DNA of 64,000 nucleotides from Nonomuraea harbinensis (lineage in GTDB: Bacteria > Actinomycetota > Actinomycetes > Streptosporangiales > Streptosporangiaceae): positions 124,001 to 188,000 of the forward strand of contig NZ_JAHKRN010000003.1 in assembly GCF_019396385.1 (NCBI RefSeq), read 5' to 3'. The notes under the pieces are model-generated. The model made no database searches and was not told the DNA's origin. It worked only from the letters and a program-made list of their open reading frames with translations. Within the stretch, counting starts at the first letter, position 1. Each line of letters opens with the position of its first letter. This document shows, one piece after another, positions 17,656 through 25,343 of the stretch. The position numbers and the translations under genes were made by a program.

Positions 17656-18579
17656 ATGGCGCTTGGTCAACCCTCCATCCTGCCCGGCCGTGTCCCCACC
17701 GTCCGCGAGTTGCTCGCCTCCGGTGGCCGGTCGTTCTCCTTCGAGTTCATGCCGCCGAAGACCGACGAGGGCCAGCGGCAGCTGTGGAAGGCGATCAGGG
17801 AGCTGGAGTCGCTGCGGCCGACGTTCGTCTCGGTGACCTACGGCGCCGGCGGCTCCAGCCGCGACCGCACGGTCGACATCGTCGAGCGGCTGGCGCACGG
17901 CACGACGCTGACCCCGGTCGCCCACTTCACCGCGGTCAACCACTCGACGCGCGAGCTGCGCCACCTGATCGGCCGATTCGCCGACGCGGGCGTGCGCAAC
18001 ATCCTCGCCGTGCGCGGCGACCCGCCCGGCGACCCCACCGGCGAGTGGATCCCCCACCCCGACGGCGTCCTGTACGCGGAAGACCTGGTCAGGCTGATCC
18101 GCCAGTCGGGCGACTTCTGCGTGGGCGTGGCCGCGTTCCCCTACAAGCACCCGCGCTCTCCGTCGATCGAGTCCGACACCGAGTACTTCGTGCGCAAGTG
18201 CCAGGCCGGCGCCGACTACGCGATCACGCAGATGTTCTTCCGCGCCGACGACTACCTGCGGCTGCGCGACCGGGTCGCGGCCCGCGGCTGCGACACCCCG
18301 ATCATCCCGTGCGTCATGCCCGTCACGCAGATGAGCACGATCGCCCGGTCCGAGCAGTTGTCGGGCGCGCCGTTCCCGCCGGAGGTGGCCGCCCGGTTCG
18401 AGAAGGTCGCCGACGACCCGGCGGCGGTGCGCGCGCTCGGCATCGAGCACGGCGCCGAGCTGTGCCAGCGGCTGCTCGACGAGGGCGCGCCCGGCATCCA
18501 CTTCATCACCTTCAACCGGTCGAGCGCCTCGCGGGAGGTGTTCCAGCGGCTGCGGCACGCACCGGCCCTGACCGTCTGA
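17656..18579 (+). CDS. metF: 5,10-methylenetetrahydrofolate reductase
   Basis: 307-residue TIM-barrel flavoprotein reducing methylene-THF to methyl-THF for methionine synthesis. Diagnostic segments are FSFEFMPPKTDEG (about 25-37, catalytic Glu), VSVTYGAGGSSRDRT (about 56-70), NILAVRGDPPGDP near 117 and the EYFVRKCQAGADYAITQMFF block near 177. The ATG is set by the upstream -10 hexamer and by homologue length; the open frame continues upstream without family similarity. The methyl group can feed SAM made by MetK at 47644. Confidence 0.95.
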   Translation: MALGQPSILPGRVPTVRELLASGGRSFSFEFMPPKTDEGQRQLWKAIRELESLRPTFVSVTYGAGGSSRDRTVDIVERLAHGTTLTPVAHFTAVNHSTRELRHLIGRFADAGVRNILAVRGDPPGDPTGEWIPHPDGVLYAEDLVRLIRQSGDFCVGVAAFPYKHPRSPSIESDTEYFVRKCQAGADYAITQMFFRADDYLRLRDRVAARGCDTPIIPCVMPVTQMSTIARSEQLSGAPFPPEVAARFEKVADDPAAVRALGIEHGAELCQRLLDEGAPGIHFITFNRSSASREVFQRLRHAPALTV

Positions 18580-18610
18580 CGCGCGGGCGCGACGGGTGTT
18601 GACTGGGAGC

Positions 18611-19213
18611 GTGATCGCCGACTTCTGGTTCGACCCGTCCTGCCCGTACACCTGGCTGACCTCGCGGTGGCTCCTGGAGGTGACCGGGGTCCGCCCGGTC
18701 GAGGTGCGCTGGCACGTGCTCAGCCTCGCCGTGCTCAACGAGGGCCGCGACGACGATCCCGAAGGTGACCCGGAGGGCTACCTGTGGGTGCCGGCGCGGA
18801 TCGCGGCCGTGGTGGCCGACCGCTACGGCCAGGAGGCGCTCGGCCGCTTCTACACCGCGCTGTGGACCACCGGCGGCGCCGACCAGGACTGGATCGGCGA
18901 CCTGCGCACGGCGCTGACCTCCGCGGGCCTGCCCGCCGACCTGGCCGAGGCCGGGCTCACCGGCGAGCACGACCATCTGGTACGGGCCTCCCACGCCGAG
19001 GGCATGGCGCTCATCGGCGGCGAGGCCGGCACCCCCGTGGTCGCGGTCAGCGGGGCGGGCCAGGACCGGGTGGTGTTCTTCGGCCCGGTCATCTCGCGGG
19101 TGCCGGAGGGCGAGCAGGCGGGGCGGCTGTGGGACGGCACGCTCCTGGTCGCCGGCACCCCGCACTTCCACGAGCTGAAGGGCCTGCCCCACGAGGAGCC
19201 CGCCACCTCATGA
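18611..19213 (+). CDS. DsbA-fold protein, mycothiol-dependent nitroreductase (Rv2466c) family, monothiol variant
   Basis: About 200 residues, thioredoxin/DsbA fold. ADFWFDPSCPYTWLTSRW at the N terminus, VLSLAVLNE, GTPVVAV and FFGPVISRVPEGEQAGRLWD align, from memory, with M. tuberculosis Rv2466c, which has a CPWC active site. Here the motif is CPYT, so the second cysteine is replaced by Thr. A one-cysteine enzyme could still use mycothiol as the resolving thiol. The start is uncertain between GTG 18611 (TTGACT six bases upstream) and GTG 18596. The 3' end overlaps the methyltransferase start (ATGA). Confidence 0.82.
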   Translation: MIADFWFDPSCPYTWLTSRWLLEVTGVRPVEVRWHVLSLAVLNEGRDDDPEGDPEGYLWVPARIAAVVADRYGQEALGRFYTALWTTGGADQDWIGDLRTALTSAGLPADLAEAGLTGEHDHLVRASHAEGMALIGGEAGTPVVAVSGAGQDRVVFFGPVISRVPEGEQAGRLWDGTLLVAGTPHFHELKGLPHEEPATS

Positions 19214-19971
19214 CCTACGAGCCGACGCTCCCGCCGGAGCACGTCGAGCGCATCCGCCGCTGGCACGAGCGGGCCTACGCGGCCGCCAGGGCGGAGGCCG
19301 GCGACGACGGCCGGACCTTCCACCATCTCGGCCTGACCCTGCACGTGCCCCCGCAGGTCCAGCCGATCGCCGGCATGTCGCACCCGCTCGGCGAGGCGGT
19401 CCTCGCCGAGGCGCGCGACGGCGACCGGGTGCTCGACATGGGCACCGGCTGCGGGGTCAACGCCATCCTGGCCGCCTCGCGGTCTCGCGACGTGGTCGCG
19501 GTGGACGTCAACCCGCACGCCGTCGAGGCGGCCCGGGGCAACGCCGCGCGCAACGGCGTGGCGGACCGGGTCACGGTGCTGGAGAGCGACGTGTTCGCTG
19601 CCGTCGAGGGCGACTTCGACCTGATCGTCTTCGACCCGCCGTTCCGCTGGTTCGCGCCCCGCGACCTGCTGGAGAGGGCCACGACCGACGCGGGCTACGC
19701 CGCGCTGACGAGGTTCTTCCGTGACGTGCGGGGATATCTGCGGCCGGGCGGGCGGGTGCTGCTGTTCTTCGGCACCACCGGAGACCTGCCGTACGTGCGG
19801 CGGCTGGTCGGCGAGGCGGGGTTCGCCGCCACGGAGGTGAGCCGGGAGGAGCTCGTCAGGGACGGCTGGCGGGTGGAGTACGTGACCTTCCGGCTGACTC
19901 GGGACGCCACCCGCCCGCAGGGGGACCGAGCGGGTGGCGTCGGGGATGGGTGTGCGGAAGGTAGCGGGTGA
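19210..19971 (+). CDS. Class I SAM-dependent methyltransferase (HemK-like fold)
   Basis: 253-residue methyltransferase with motif I VLDMGTGCGVNAILAA near residue 75, VAVDVNPHAVEAA near 97 and motif IV IVFDPPFRWF near 140. The DPPF in motif IV suggests N-methylation of an amide or amino group, as in PrmC or rRNA guanine methyltransferases, but the substrate cannot be read from sequence. The ATG overlaps the preceding stop, tying it to the nitroreductase-like gene. The frame is open upstream but that stretch is the shadow of the preceding gene. The C-terminal tail is Gly-rich and poorly conserved in appearance. Confidence 0.8.
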   Translation: MTYEPTLPPEHVERIRRWHERAYAAARAEAGDDGRTFHHLGLTLHVPPQVQPIAGMSHPLGEAVLAEARDGDRVLDMGTGCGVNAILAASRSRDVVAVDVNPHAVEAARGNAARNGVADRVTVLESDVFAAVEGDFDLIVFDPPFRWFAPRDLLERATTDAGYAALTRFFRDVRGYLRPGGRVLLFFGTTGDLPYVRRLVGEAGFAATEVSREELVRDGWRVEYVTFRLTRDATRPQGDRAGGVGDGCAEGSG

Positions 19972-20022
19972 GTAACTTTCCGTAAAGGTCATGCCCTCCG
20001 TAATGACCCGCAAAACCTCAGG

Positions 20023-20586
20023 TCATGACCCGGTCAGAGGGAGTCGCCTGCCGACGATCGCGTACTCCTCGAACCCTCCGGGGAAGACGAACCGGGACAG
20101 CAGGTCCATGAACCCCATGGACGCGTAGAGGTGGCGGGCGATCGTCGGCCGGTCGTGGGTGGAGAGCACGGCCGTGCGTTCCGCCCGGCCCGCGCACAGG
20201 GTGGTGATCATGGCGCGGCCGATGCCCTTGCGCTGGAAGTCGGGATGCACGTGGATCTCGGCCAGCTCGAACGCGTGGCCCAGCCACGCGTCGGCCGCGT
20301 CGACGCCGGCCCGGTCGGCCAGCGCGCGGTGGACGACGTCGTGCCACCACTGGCCGGGCGCGCCGCGGAAGCCGTACGCGAAGCCGACGATCTTCGGCCC
20401 CTCCGGAGCGTCACGCCATTCGGCGAAATAGCACTGGAAAAATGGATATGTCCCGTGATTGCGCATGATGGCGGTACGACCGGCGATCTGTTCCTCCGGC
20501 GTGCGCATGGCGGCGGTGTAGATGTCGATCACCGTGTCCAGCCGTTCGGTGAACTCGGCGGGTCCCGCGCCGCGAAACTCGATCAC
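20023..20586 (-). CDS. GNAT family N-acetyltransferase
   Basis: 187-residue acetyltransferase-like protein. The acetyl-CoA loop is seen in HVHPDFQRKGIGRAMI (about residues 113-128), followed by LSTHDRPTIARHLYASMGF as the usual beta5-alpha4 region. The substrate is unknown. The GTG at 20586 has no Shine-Dalgarno, and TAGGGT lies six bases upstream, suggesting a leaderless mRNA. It is convergent with the methyltransferase and follows the YbaK gene in the same direction with a separate promoter. Confidence 0.85.
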   Translation of the reverse strand: MIEFRGAGPAEFTERLDTVIDIYTAAMRTPEEQIAGRTAIMRNHGTYPFFQCYFAEWRDAPEGPKIVGFAYGFRGAPGQWWHDVVHRALADRAGVDAADAWLGHAFELAEIHVHPDFQRKGIGRAMITTLCAGRAERTAVLSTHDRPTIARHLYASMGFMDLLSRFVFPGGFEEYAIVGRRLPLTGS

Positions 20587-20592
20587 CGTCGC

Positions 20593-20598
20593 ACCCTA
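20593..20598 (-). promoter_or_regulatory. -10 hexamer of GNAT gene
   Basis: TAGGGT on the minus strand six bases before the GTG at 20586. Confidence 0.45.
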
Positions 20599-20615
20599 TT
20601 CCCTGCCGCCCACGG

Positions 20616-21092
20616 TCATTCCACATCCACGGGCGTGCCGCCGGTGATTCGCAGGAGCTCGTCGAACGTGGTCGGGAAGACGGTATGCGGATGGCCGCCG
20701 GCGGCCCACACCACCTCGTGCTTCTCCAGCCAGGTGTCGACCAGTGTGCGCACCGGCGCCGGATGCCCCACCGGGGCGACTCCGCCGATCGGCTGCCCGG
20801 TCGCCTCTCTGACGAACTCCGGCGTCGCCCGCCGTACCTTCGAGACCCCCGCCGTGCGGGCGACGAGTTCCACGTCGACCCGGTGCGCGCCGCTGGTCAG
20901 CACCAGCAGCGGCGCCCCGTCCGCGTCGAAGATCAGGCTGTTGGCGATGGCGCCGACCTCGCAACCGAGCTGCGCGGCGGCCGTGGCCGCGGTGGGCGCC
21001 TTCTCGGGCAGCACCACGATCTCGCCGGTCGCGCCCAGGCTCCGGAGAACGTTTTCCACTCTTACCGCGTTGGCGGGCAACTTCTCGGGCAT
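20616..21092 (-). CDS. YbaK/EbsC-family aminoacyl-tRNA deacylase
   Basis: 158-residue protein of the prolyl-tRNA synthetase editing-domain family, which clears mischarged aminoacyl-tRNA. Family features include TAAAQLGCEVGAIANSLIF near residue 35, LLVLTSGAHRVD near 62, VREATGQPIGGVAPVGHP near 95 and VWAAGGHPHTVFPTTFDEL near 125. Whether it edits Cys/Ala-tRNAPro or acts on another substrate is not readable. The ATG is preceded by TAGAGT at six bases and no Shine-Dalgarno. Confidence 0.9.
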   Translation of the reverse strand: MPEKLPANAVRVENVLRSLGATGEIVVLPEKAPTAATAAAQLGCEVGAIANSLIFDADGAPLLVLTSGAHRVDVELVARTAGVSKVRRATPEFVREATGQPIGGVAPVGHPAPVRTLVDTWLEKHEVVWAAGGHPHTVFPTTFDELLRITGGTPVDVE

Positions 21093-21098
21093 GCGGAC

Positions 21099-21104
21099 AC
21101 TCTA
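21099..21104 (-). promoter_or_regulatory. -10 hexamer of YbaK gene
   Basis: TAGAGT on the minus strand six bases before the ATG at 21092. Confidence 0.5.
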
Positions 21105-21188
21105 AACAGATTGACTCCCGCATTACCCCGTTGAGCGGTGGTGTAGGGTCTTTTGATTCGCTTGTTACCTGCTTGAGAGGTGATACCG

Positions 21189-21980
21189 GTGAGGGCTCGA
21201 CGGCTTCCGGGAGTGCTCGCCCTCCTCACCGCCGGGGCGGTCGCGCTCGCCGGTTGCGGAGTGGCACCCGCCGAGACGGCGTCCCACTCGATCACCGCCG
21301 CCGCGGGCCGGCTCGCCGAGCCTCCCCCGGCCGTGACCGCGCCGGACAAGAAGCTGAAGCTGGGCGCCAAGGGCAAGGCGGTCGTCTGGCTGCAGAAGCG
21401 GCTGCGCGAGCTCGGCTACCGGCCGGGCAAGGCCGACGGGCGCTACGGCGGCACCACGCTCGGCGCCGTGTGGGCGTTCCAGAAGGTCAACGGCATCAAG
21501 CCGACCAGCACCATCGGCAAGGCCACCTGGCGGGCGCTGGAGCAGCCCAGGACCCCCAAGGTCCTGGCCCGGAACGGCAAGCGGACCCGCGCCGAGGTCA
21601 ACCTGAGCACGCAGATCATGACCCTGTACGTCGGCGGCGAGCTGAAGCTGATCAGCCACATGTCGTCCGGCAGCGGCGTGCCCTACTGCGAGACCACCGT
21701 GTGGCAGGGCAAAGAGCAGCGCTTCTGCGGCTCGGCCACCACGCCCACGGGCACGTACAAGACCACCTGGCGGCGCGACGGCTGGCACAAGTCCTACCTC
21801 GGCGAGCTCTACAACCCGATCTTCTTCAACGGCGGCATCGCCTTCCACGGCGCGCTCTCGGTGCCGCTGTATCCCGCCTCCCACGGCTGCGTGCGGCTGC
21901 CGATGAACGTGGCGGAGGAGCTGCCCGGCCTGCTGGGCACCGGGGTCCCGGTCCACGTGCGGGGGAAGTTCAGGCGGTGA
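21189..21980 (+). CDS. L,D-transpeptidase lipoprotein with peptidoglycan-binding domain
   Basis: 263-residue exported protein. The signal peptide ends in a lipobox LAGC (cleavage before Cys at about residue 19). A peptidoglycan-binding 1 domain follows at about 55-115 (LGAKGKAVVWLQKRLRELGY, FQKVNGI). A YkuD L,D-transpeptidase domain covers about 130-258 and ends in the catalytic HGALSVPLY...SHGCVRLP motif (His and Cys). It would form 3-3 cross-links or attach proteins to the wall. The GTG at 21189 has GAGAGG nine bases upstream; a GTG at 21180 overlaps that site and is less likely. Confidence 0.93.
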   Translation: MRARRLPGVLALLTAGAVALAGCGVAPAETASHSITAAAGRLAEPPPAVTAPDKKLKLGAKGKAVVWLQKRLRELGYRPGKADGRYGGTTLGAVWAFQKVNGIKPTSTIGKATWRALEQPRTPKVLARNGKRTRAEVNLSTQIMTLYVGGELKLISHMSSGSGVPYCETTVWQGKEQRFCGSATTPTGTYKTTWRRDGWHKSYLGELYNPIFFNGGIAFHGALSVPLYPASHGCVRLPMNVAEELPGLLGTGVPVHVRGKFRR

Positions 21981-21999
21981 CCGCGCCGGGCCCGTCGGC

Positions 22000-22602
22000 T
22001 CAAACGTTCGACAGCCCGCGCATCGAGATCTCCGCAGCGGCCGTGATGGCCTCCCACACCTGTTCCTGCGAGTCGCCCCTGGTCAGGCTCATCACGGCGG
22101 TCAGCTTGACCGCGCCGACCAGCGAACCCACCATGGCGGCCGCCTCCAGCGCGCCGAGCTCGCCCTCGTAGGCCCGCTCCACCGCCTCGGCGAGCTGGAG
22201 CTGCTGCTCGAACAGCACATGCAGGGCGCGTGCCTGCAGCGAGGGCACGGTCAGCATGAGCTCCATGCGGGCCGCGGCCTCCGCCAGGTCGAAGTTGCCG
22301 GGGTCGACGGCCCATTCCAGGCTCGCCCGGATCACCCGCACCAGCAGCTCGGCCACCGGCTCGCCGGGCCGGCGCCCGGCCACCAGGCCGAGGACGTAGC
22401 GCATCCGCTCCGGGCCGTCATAGAAGATCACGTCTTCCTTGCTGGCGAAGTAGCTGAAGAAGGTGCGCGCCGACACCTCGGCCCCGGCGGCGATCTCAGC
22501 GATCGTCGTCTCCTCGAACCCCTTCTCCTGGAACGACCGGAGCGCGGCGGTCACCAGCGCCCGGCGCGTGCGCTGCTTCTTGCGCTCCCGTAGCCCCGTC
22601 AT
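22000..22602 (-). CDS. TetR-family transcriptional regulator
   Basis: 200-residue repressor. The N-terminal helix-turn-helix is seen in RRALVTAALRSFQEKGFEETTIAEIA...VSARTFFSYFASKEDV (about residues 12-55), followed by a helical ligand-binding domain. The ATG at 22602 matches the usual distance to the HTH; an upstream in-frame ATG at 22644 would extend over the likely operator. It is divergent from a P450 gene with an 85-base shared control region containing nested inverted repeats, so it probably controls the P450-ferredoxin pair and itself. The inducer is unknown. Confidence 0.92.
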   Translation of the reverse strand: MTGLRERKKQRTRRALVTAALRSFQEKGFEETTIAEIAAGAEVSARTFFSYFASKEDVIFYDGPERMRYVLGLVAGRRPGEPVAELLVRVIRASLEWAVDPGNFDLAEAAARMELMLTVPSLQARALHVLFEQQLQLAEAVERAYEGELGALEAAAMVGSLVGAVKLTAVMSLTRGDSQEQVWEAITAAAEISMRGLSNV

Positions 22603-22628
22603 GCACGAAAGGATACCTCTGCTGCACA

Positions 22629-22650
22629 CATTGCAAAATTGCATTCAATG
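22629..22650. promoter_or_regulatory. Candidate TetR operator between tetR and P450 genes
   Basis: Nested inverted repeats: outer arms CATTG (22629-22633) and CAATG (22646-22650), inner arms TGCAA (22632-22636) and TTGCA (22639-22643) with a two-base spacer. This is an unusually AT-rich patch in a GC-rich region, placed between two divergent starts. Confidence 0.5.
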
Positions 22651-22687
22651 AGGTTTTCTTGGTGGCGTCCTGGAGAAGGAGGCAGCC

Positions 22688-23887
22688 ATGACCGACCTGA
22701 CCCTGACCACGCGGCGGGAACGCCCGTTCGATCCGCCCGAGACGTACGCGAGGCTGCGCGAGCGCGGCGACGTGCACCGGATGAGGTACGCCGACGGCCA
22801 CGAGGGCTGGCTCGTGACCGGCTACGCGGCCGCCCGCGCGGTGCTGGCCGACCAGCGCTTCAGCAACCGGCCCGAGCTGGCGCACCCGCCCCTCGCGGCG
22901 CGCGCCGACCTCGCCGAGGAGATCCGCTCGCAGGAGTTCGAGGTCCCGCCCGGGTTCTTCCTGCGCACCGACGCGCCCGAGCACACCCGCTACCGCAAAC
23001 TGCTCACCGGGCAGTTCACCGTACGCAGGATGAAGCAGCTCGAAGCCAGGATCGAGGAGATCACCGAGGCCCGGCTTGACGAGATGGAAGCCTCGGGCGG
23101 GCCGGTCGACCTCGTCGACGCCTTCGCGCTGCCCATCCCCTCACTGGTCATCTGCGAACTGCTCGGCGTCCCGTACGAGGAGCGGGCGGCCTTCCAGGAG
23201 GACACCAAGATCCTGGTGAGCCTGGACGCGCGGGCCTCCGACGCCCTCGCGGCCATCGGCCGCGTCTTCACCTATCTGTACGGGCTCGTCTCGCGCAAAC
23301 GCGAGCACCCGGGGGAGGACCTGCTCAGCGGCCTCATCGAAGGCGGCGAGCTGACCGACGACGAGCTCACCGGCGTCGCGTTCCTGCTCCTGGTCGCCGG
23401 GCACGAGACCACCGCCAACATGCTCGGTCTCGGCACCTACGCGCTGCTCGCCGACCCCGCCCAGCTCACCGCGCTGCGCGACGACCCGTCGCTGATCGGC
23501 AACGCGGTCGAGGAACTGATGCGCCACCTCACGATCATCCACGTCGGCCCGGTCAGGACCGCCCTGGAAGACGTCGAGATCGACGGCCACCTCATCAGGA
23601 AAGGCGAGTCGGTCACCCTCCATCTGCCGGTGATCAACCGCGACCCGTCCCGGTTCCCCGGCGGCGACCGGCTCGACGTCACCCGGCCCGCGACCGGCCA
23701 CCTCGGCTTCGGCCACGGCATCCACCAGTGCCTCGGCCAGCAGCTCGCCCGCGCGGAGATGCGGATCGGGTTCGCGGCCCTGCTGCGCCGCTTCCCCGGC
23801 CTGCGGCTCGCGGTGCCGGCCGACGAGGTGCCGCTCAGGGCGGACATGGCCATCTACGGCGTGCACCGGCTGCCCGTCACCTGGTAA
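22688..23887 (+). CDS. Cytochrome P450
   Basis: 399-residue class I bacterial P450. Visible landmarks are the I-helix oxygen-activation motif AGHETT (about 238-243), the K-helix ExxR within VEELMRH, and the heme loop FGHGIHQCLG with the cysteine ligand near residue 348. The N-terminal RPFDPPETYARLRERGDVHRM is typical of soluble actinobacterial CYPs, perhaps the CYP105/107 range. An AGGAGG lies just before the ATG. The 3Fe-4S ferredoxin 10 bases downstream is its likely electron donor. Substrate unknown; no biosynthetic genes surround it, so a detoxification or xenobiotic role under TetR control is plausible. Confidence 0.96.
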   Translation: MTDLTLTTRRERPFDPPETYARLRERGDVHRMRYADGHEGWLVTGYAAARAVLADQRFSNRPELAHPPLAARADLAEEIRSQEFEVPPGFFLRTDAPEHTRYRKLLTGQFTVRRMKQLEARIEEITEARLDEMEASGGPVDLVDAFALPIPSLVICELLGVPYEERAAFQEDTKILVSLDARASDALAAIGRVFTYLYGLVSRKREHPGEDLLSGLIEGGELTDDELTGVAFLLLVAGHETTANMLGLGTYALLADPAQLTALRDDPSLIGNAVEELMRHLTIIHVGPVRTALEDVEIDGHLIRKGESVTLHLPVINRDPSRFPGGDRLDVTRPATGHLGFGHGIHQCLGQQLARAEMRIGFAALLRRFPGLRLAVPADEVPLRADMAIYGVHRLPVTW

Positions 23888-23897
23888 GCAGGGATTC

Positions 23898-24089
23898 ATG
23901 AAGATAGAAGCCGACACGAACGTGTGCATCGGTGCGGGCATGTGCGCGCTCACCGTGCCAGAGGTTTTCGATCAGAGCGAGGAGGACGGGACGGTCGTGC
24001 TCCTGCAGCCCGTGCCGCCCGCCGAGCTGGAGGAGGGGGCTCGGCGAGCCGTGACGCTGTGTCCTTCGGGCGCGCTCAAGGCTGTCTGA
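23898..24089 (+). CDS. 3Fe-4S ferredoxin
   Basis: 63-residue ferredoxin of the kind paired with actinobacterial P450s. Three cluster cysteines are visible, in VCIGAGMC (C9 and C15) and TLCPSGAL; the position that would hold the fourth cysteine of a 4Fe-4S site is Ala12, hence 3Fe-4S. It sits 10 bases after the P450 gene in the same operon. Its last 14 bases overlap the convergent methyltransferase gene. Confidence 0.94.
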   Translation: MKIEADTNVCIGAGMCALTVPEVFDQSEEDGTVVLLQPVPPAELEEGARRAVTLCPSGALKAV

Positions 24090-24963
24090 GAGCGTAGACG
24101 CGGGTCGTGCCGAACACGCCGTCGCCCGTCCCGCGCCGCACCGTCCGCACGTGGCGGAAACGGCCCGTGCCGAGCAGGCAGGCATCCTCGACGGGGTTGA
24201 AGTAGACGACGGTGACGGGGCGCGGGCTGCGGTCGGCGGAGGCGATCAGCCGGTCCACGGCGGCGGCGAAGATCCGCCCGCGGAACGGGTTGTTCAGGAA
24301 CACCACGCTGACGTCGTCCGGGATGTCGTACTCCAGCACGTCCGAGTGCACGAACTCGACACCGCCGGCACGCAGCCGCAGCCGCGTGCCGGCCAGGTTG
24401 GACCGCGCGATCTCCGTCAGCTCGGGCGACAGCTCCACCCCGATCACCCGCCCGAACGGGTAGCGGCTGGCGGCCTCCAGCGCCATCCGGCCCTTGCCCG
24501 CGCCGAGATCGAGGAACACGTCGTGCTCGCTCACGTCGCTCACGGGCAGCGCCCGGCGCAGCGTGCCCCAGTGGGCGGGGGAGTAGTAGACCCGTTCCGG
24601 GTGATCGAGGCCGAACTCGCTCAGGTCGGCGAAATCTGCCGTGTTCACCCCGTACCGGCCGTCGTACACCAGCCGCGCCAGCTTCTGCCGCAGCCCCCGC
24701 AGGACGACCGGGCCGCCCACGTGCAGGACGTCTTCGCCCAGCGGCAGTTGCGCCTCCCACGCGAACCCGACGGCGGCGGCCGCCCCGGCGACCAACGCCA
24801 CGGGCCGCGCCACCCACCCGAACGACCCACCGCCCTCCCGCGTTCCGGCCTCGACGGTCTTCCGTCGTCCGCGACCGCCTTGCGCCTGGCCGAGGCGGTG
24901 TTCTGAGGGGCCGGGGAGTCGTTGTGGGAGGAGTGCCGGGGCTGCGCCGGCTCGGCCGATCAT
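24076..24963 (-). CDS. Class I methyltransferase with N-terminal membrane segment
   Basis: About 295 residues. A hydrophobic stretch near residues 48-66 (VARPVALVAGAAAAVGFAW) suggests membrane association. The SAM-binding domain has motif I VFLDLGAGKGRMALEAA, VIGVELSPELTEIA and a motif IV-like VVFLNNPFRGRIF. The substrate is unknown; the NNPF in motif IV is a variant of the N-methyltransferase D/NPPF pattern. The ATG at 24963 overlaps the stop of the upstream SdpI-like gene (ATGA), so the two are co-translated. The 3' end overlaps the convergent ferredoxin gene by 14 bases. The first ~45 residues are Arg/Gly-rich and weakly constrained. Confidence 0.78.
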   Translation of the reverse strand: MIGRAGAAPALLPQRLPGPSEHRLGQAQGGRGRRKTVEAGTREGGGSFGWVARPVALVAGAAAAVGFAWEAQLPLGEDVLHVGGPVVLRGLRQKLARLVYDGRYGVNTADFADLSEFGLDHPERVYYSPAHWGTLRRALPVSDVSEHDVFLDLGAGKGRMALEAASRYPFGRVIGVELSPELTEIARSNLAGTRLRLRAGGVEFVHSDVLEYDIPDDVSVVFLNNPFRGRIFAAAVDRLIASADRSPRPVTVVYFNPVEDACLLGTGRFRHVRTVRRGTGDGVFGTTRVYALRQP

Positions 24964-25343
24964 GCGGGCCGGCCTGCGAGTTCGCGGTTCACGCGTGCGG
25001 CCACGCGGTGAGCGCGCCAGCCGATCAGGCCCAGTCCGCCTATGAGCAGCCCGGCCTGCGCCAGGATCGTGGCCACCTGGACACCCTCCGGCAGCCCGAG
25101 CGCCAGCTCGGCGGCGGCTGACACCACCAGCACCCCCGCCATGGCCGCGGCCAGCATGCGCATCGGGACCTTGGCCCAGGTGTGCGCCGCGTCCCATGCC
25201 TCGCGCGAGGCGAGCGTCTCCCGAGTGCGCAACCCGGCCAGGCCGTTGCGGCTGTCGACGGCACCGGATTCGTCATGGAACGGGATGAGGAGGAGCGCCA
25301 GGGCGGGAGCGGTGAGGATGGCGTTGATCAGGATGGGCCCCAT
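24960..25343 (-). CDS. SdpI-family membrane protein
   Basis: 127-residue protein with three predicted membrane segments: about 2-22 (ILINAILTAPALALLLIPF), 62-88 and 94-112. The loop after the first helix carries NGLAGLRTRETLASREAWDAAH, which matches the SdpI signature (GxRTxxTLxSxxAWxxAH). SdpI of Bacillus is an immunity/signal protein against the SdpC toxin, but most actinobacterial members have no known role. Its stop overlaps the start of the membrane-associated methyltransferase gene, an arrangement that suggests the two act together at the membrane. Confidence 0.82.
   Translation of the reverse strand: MGPILINAILTAPALALLLIPFHDESGAVDSRNGLAGLRTRETLASREAWDAAHTWAKVPMRMLAAAMAGVLVVSAAAELALGLPEGVQVATILAQAGLLIGGLGLIGWRAHRVAARVNRELAGRPA

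Noticed and set aside
18784..19209. Upstream extension of the methyltransferase at 19210
   Set aside because: The extra 142 codons are the other-frame shadow of the nitroreductase-like gene and are Arg/Gly-rich; the ATGA overlap start is better.
20021..20030. Perfect palindrome GGTCATGACC at the end of the GNAT gene
   Set aside because: Too short and loopless to be a terminator, and it overlaps the stop codon; probably chance.
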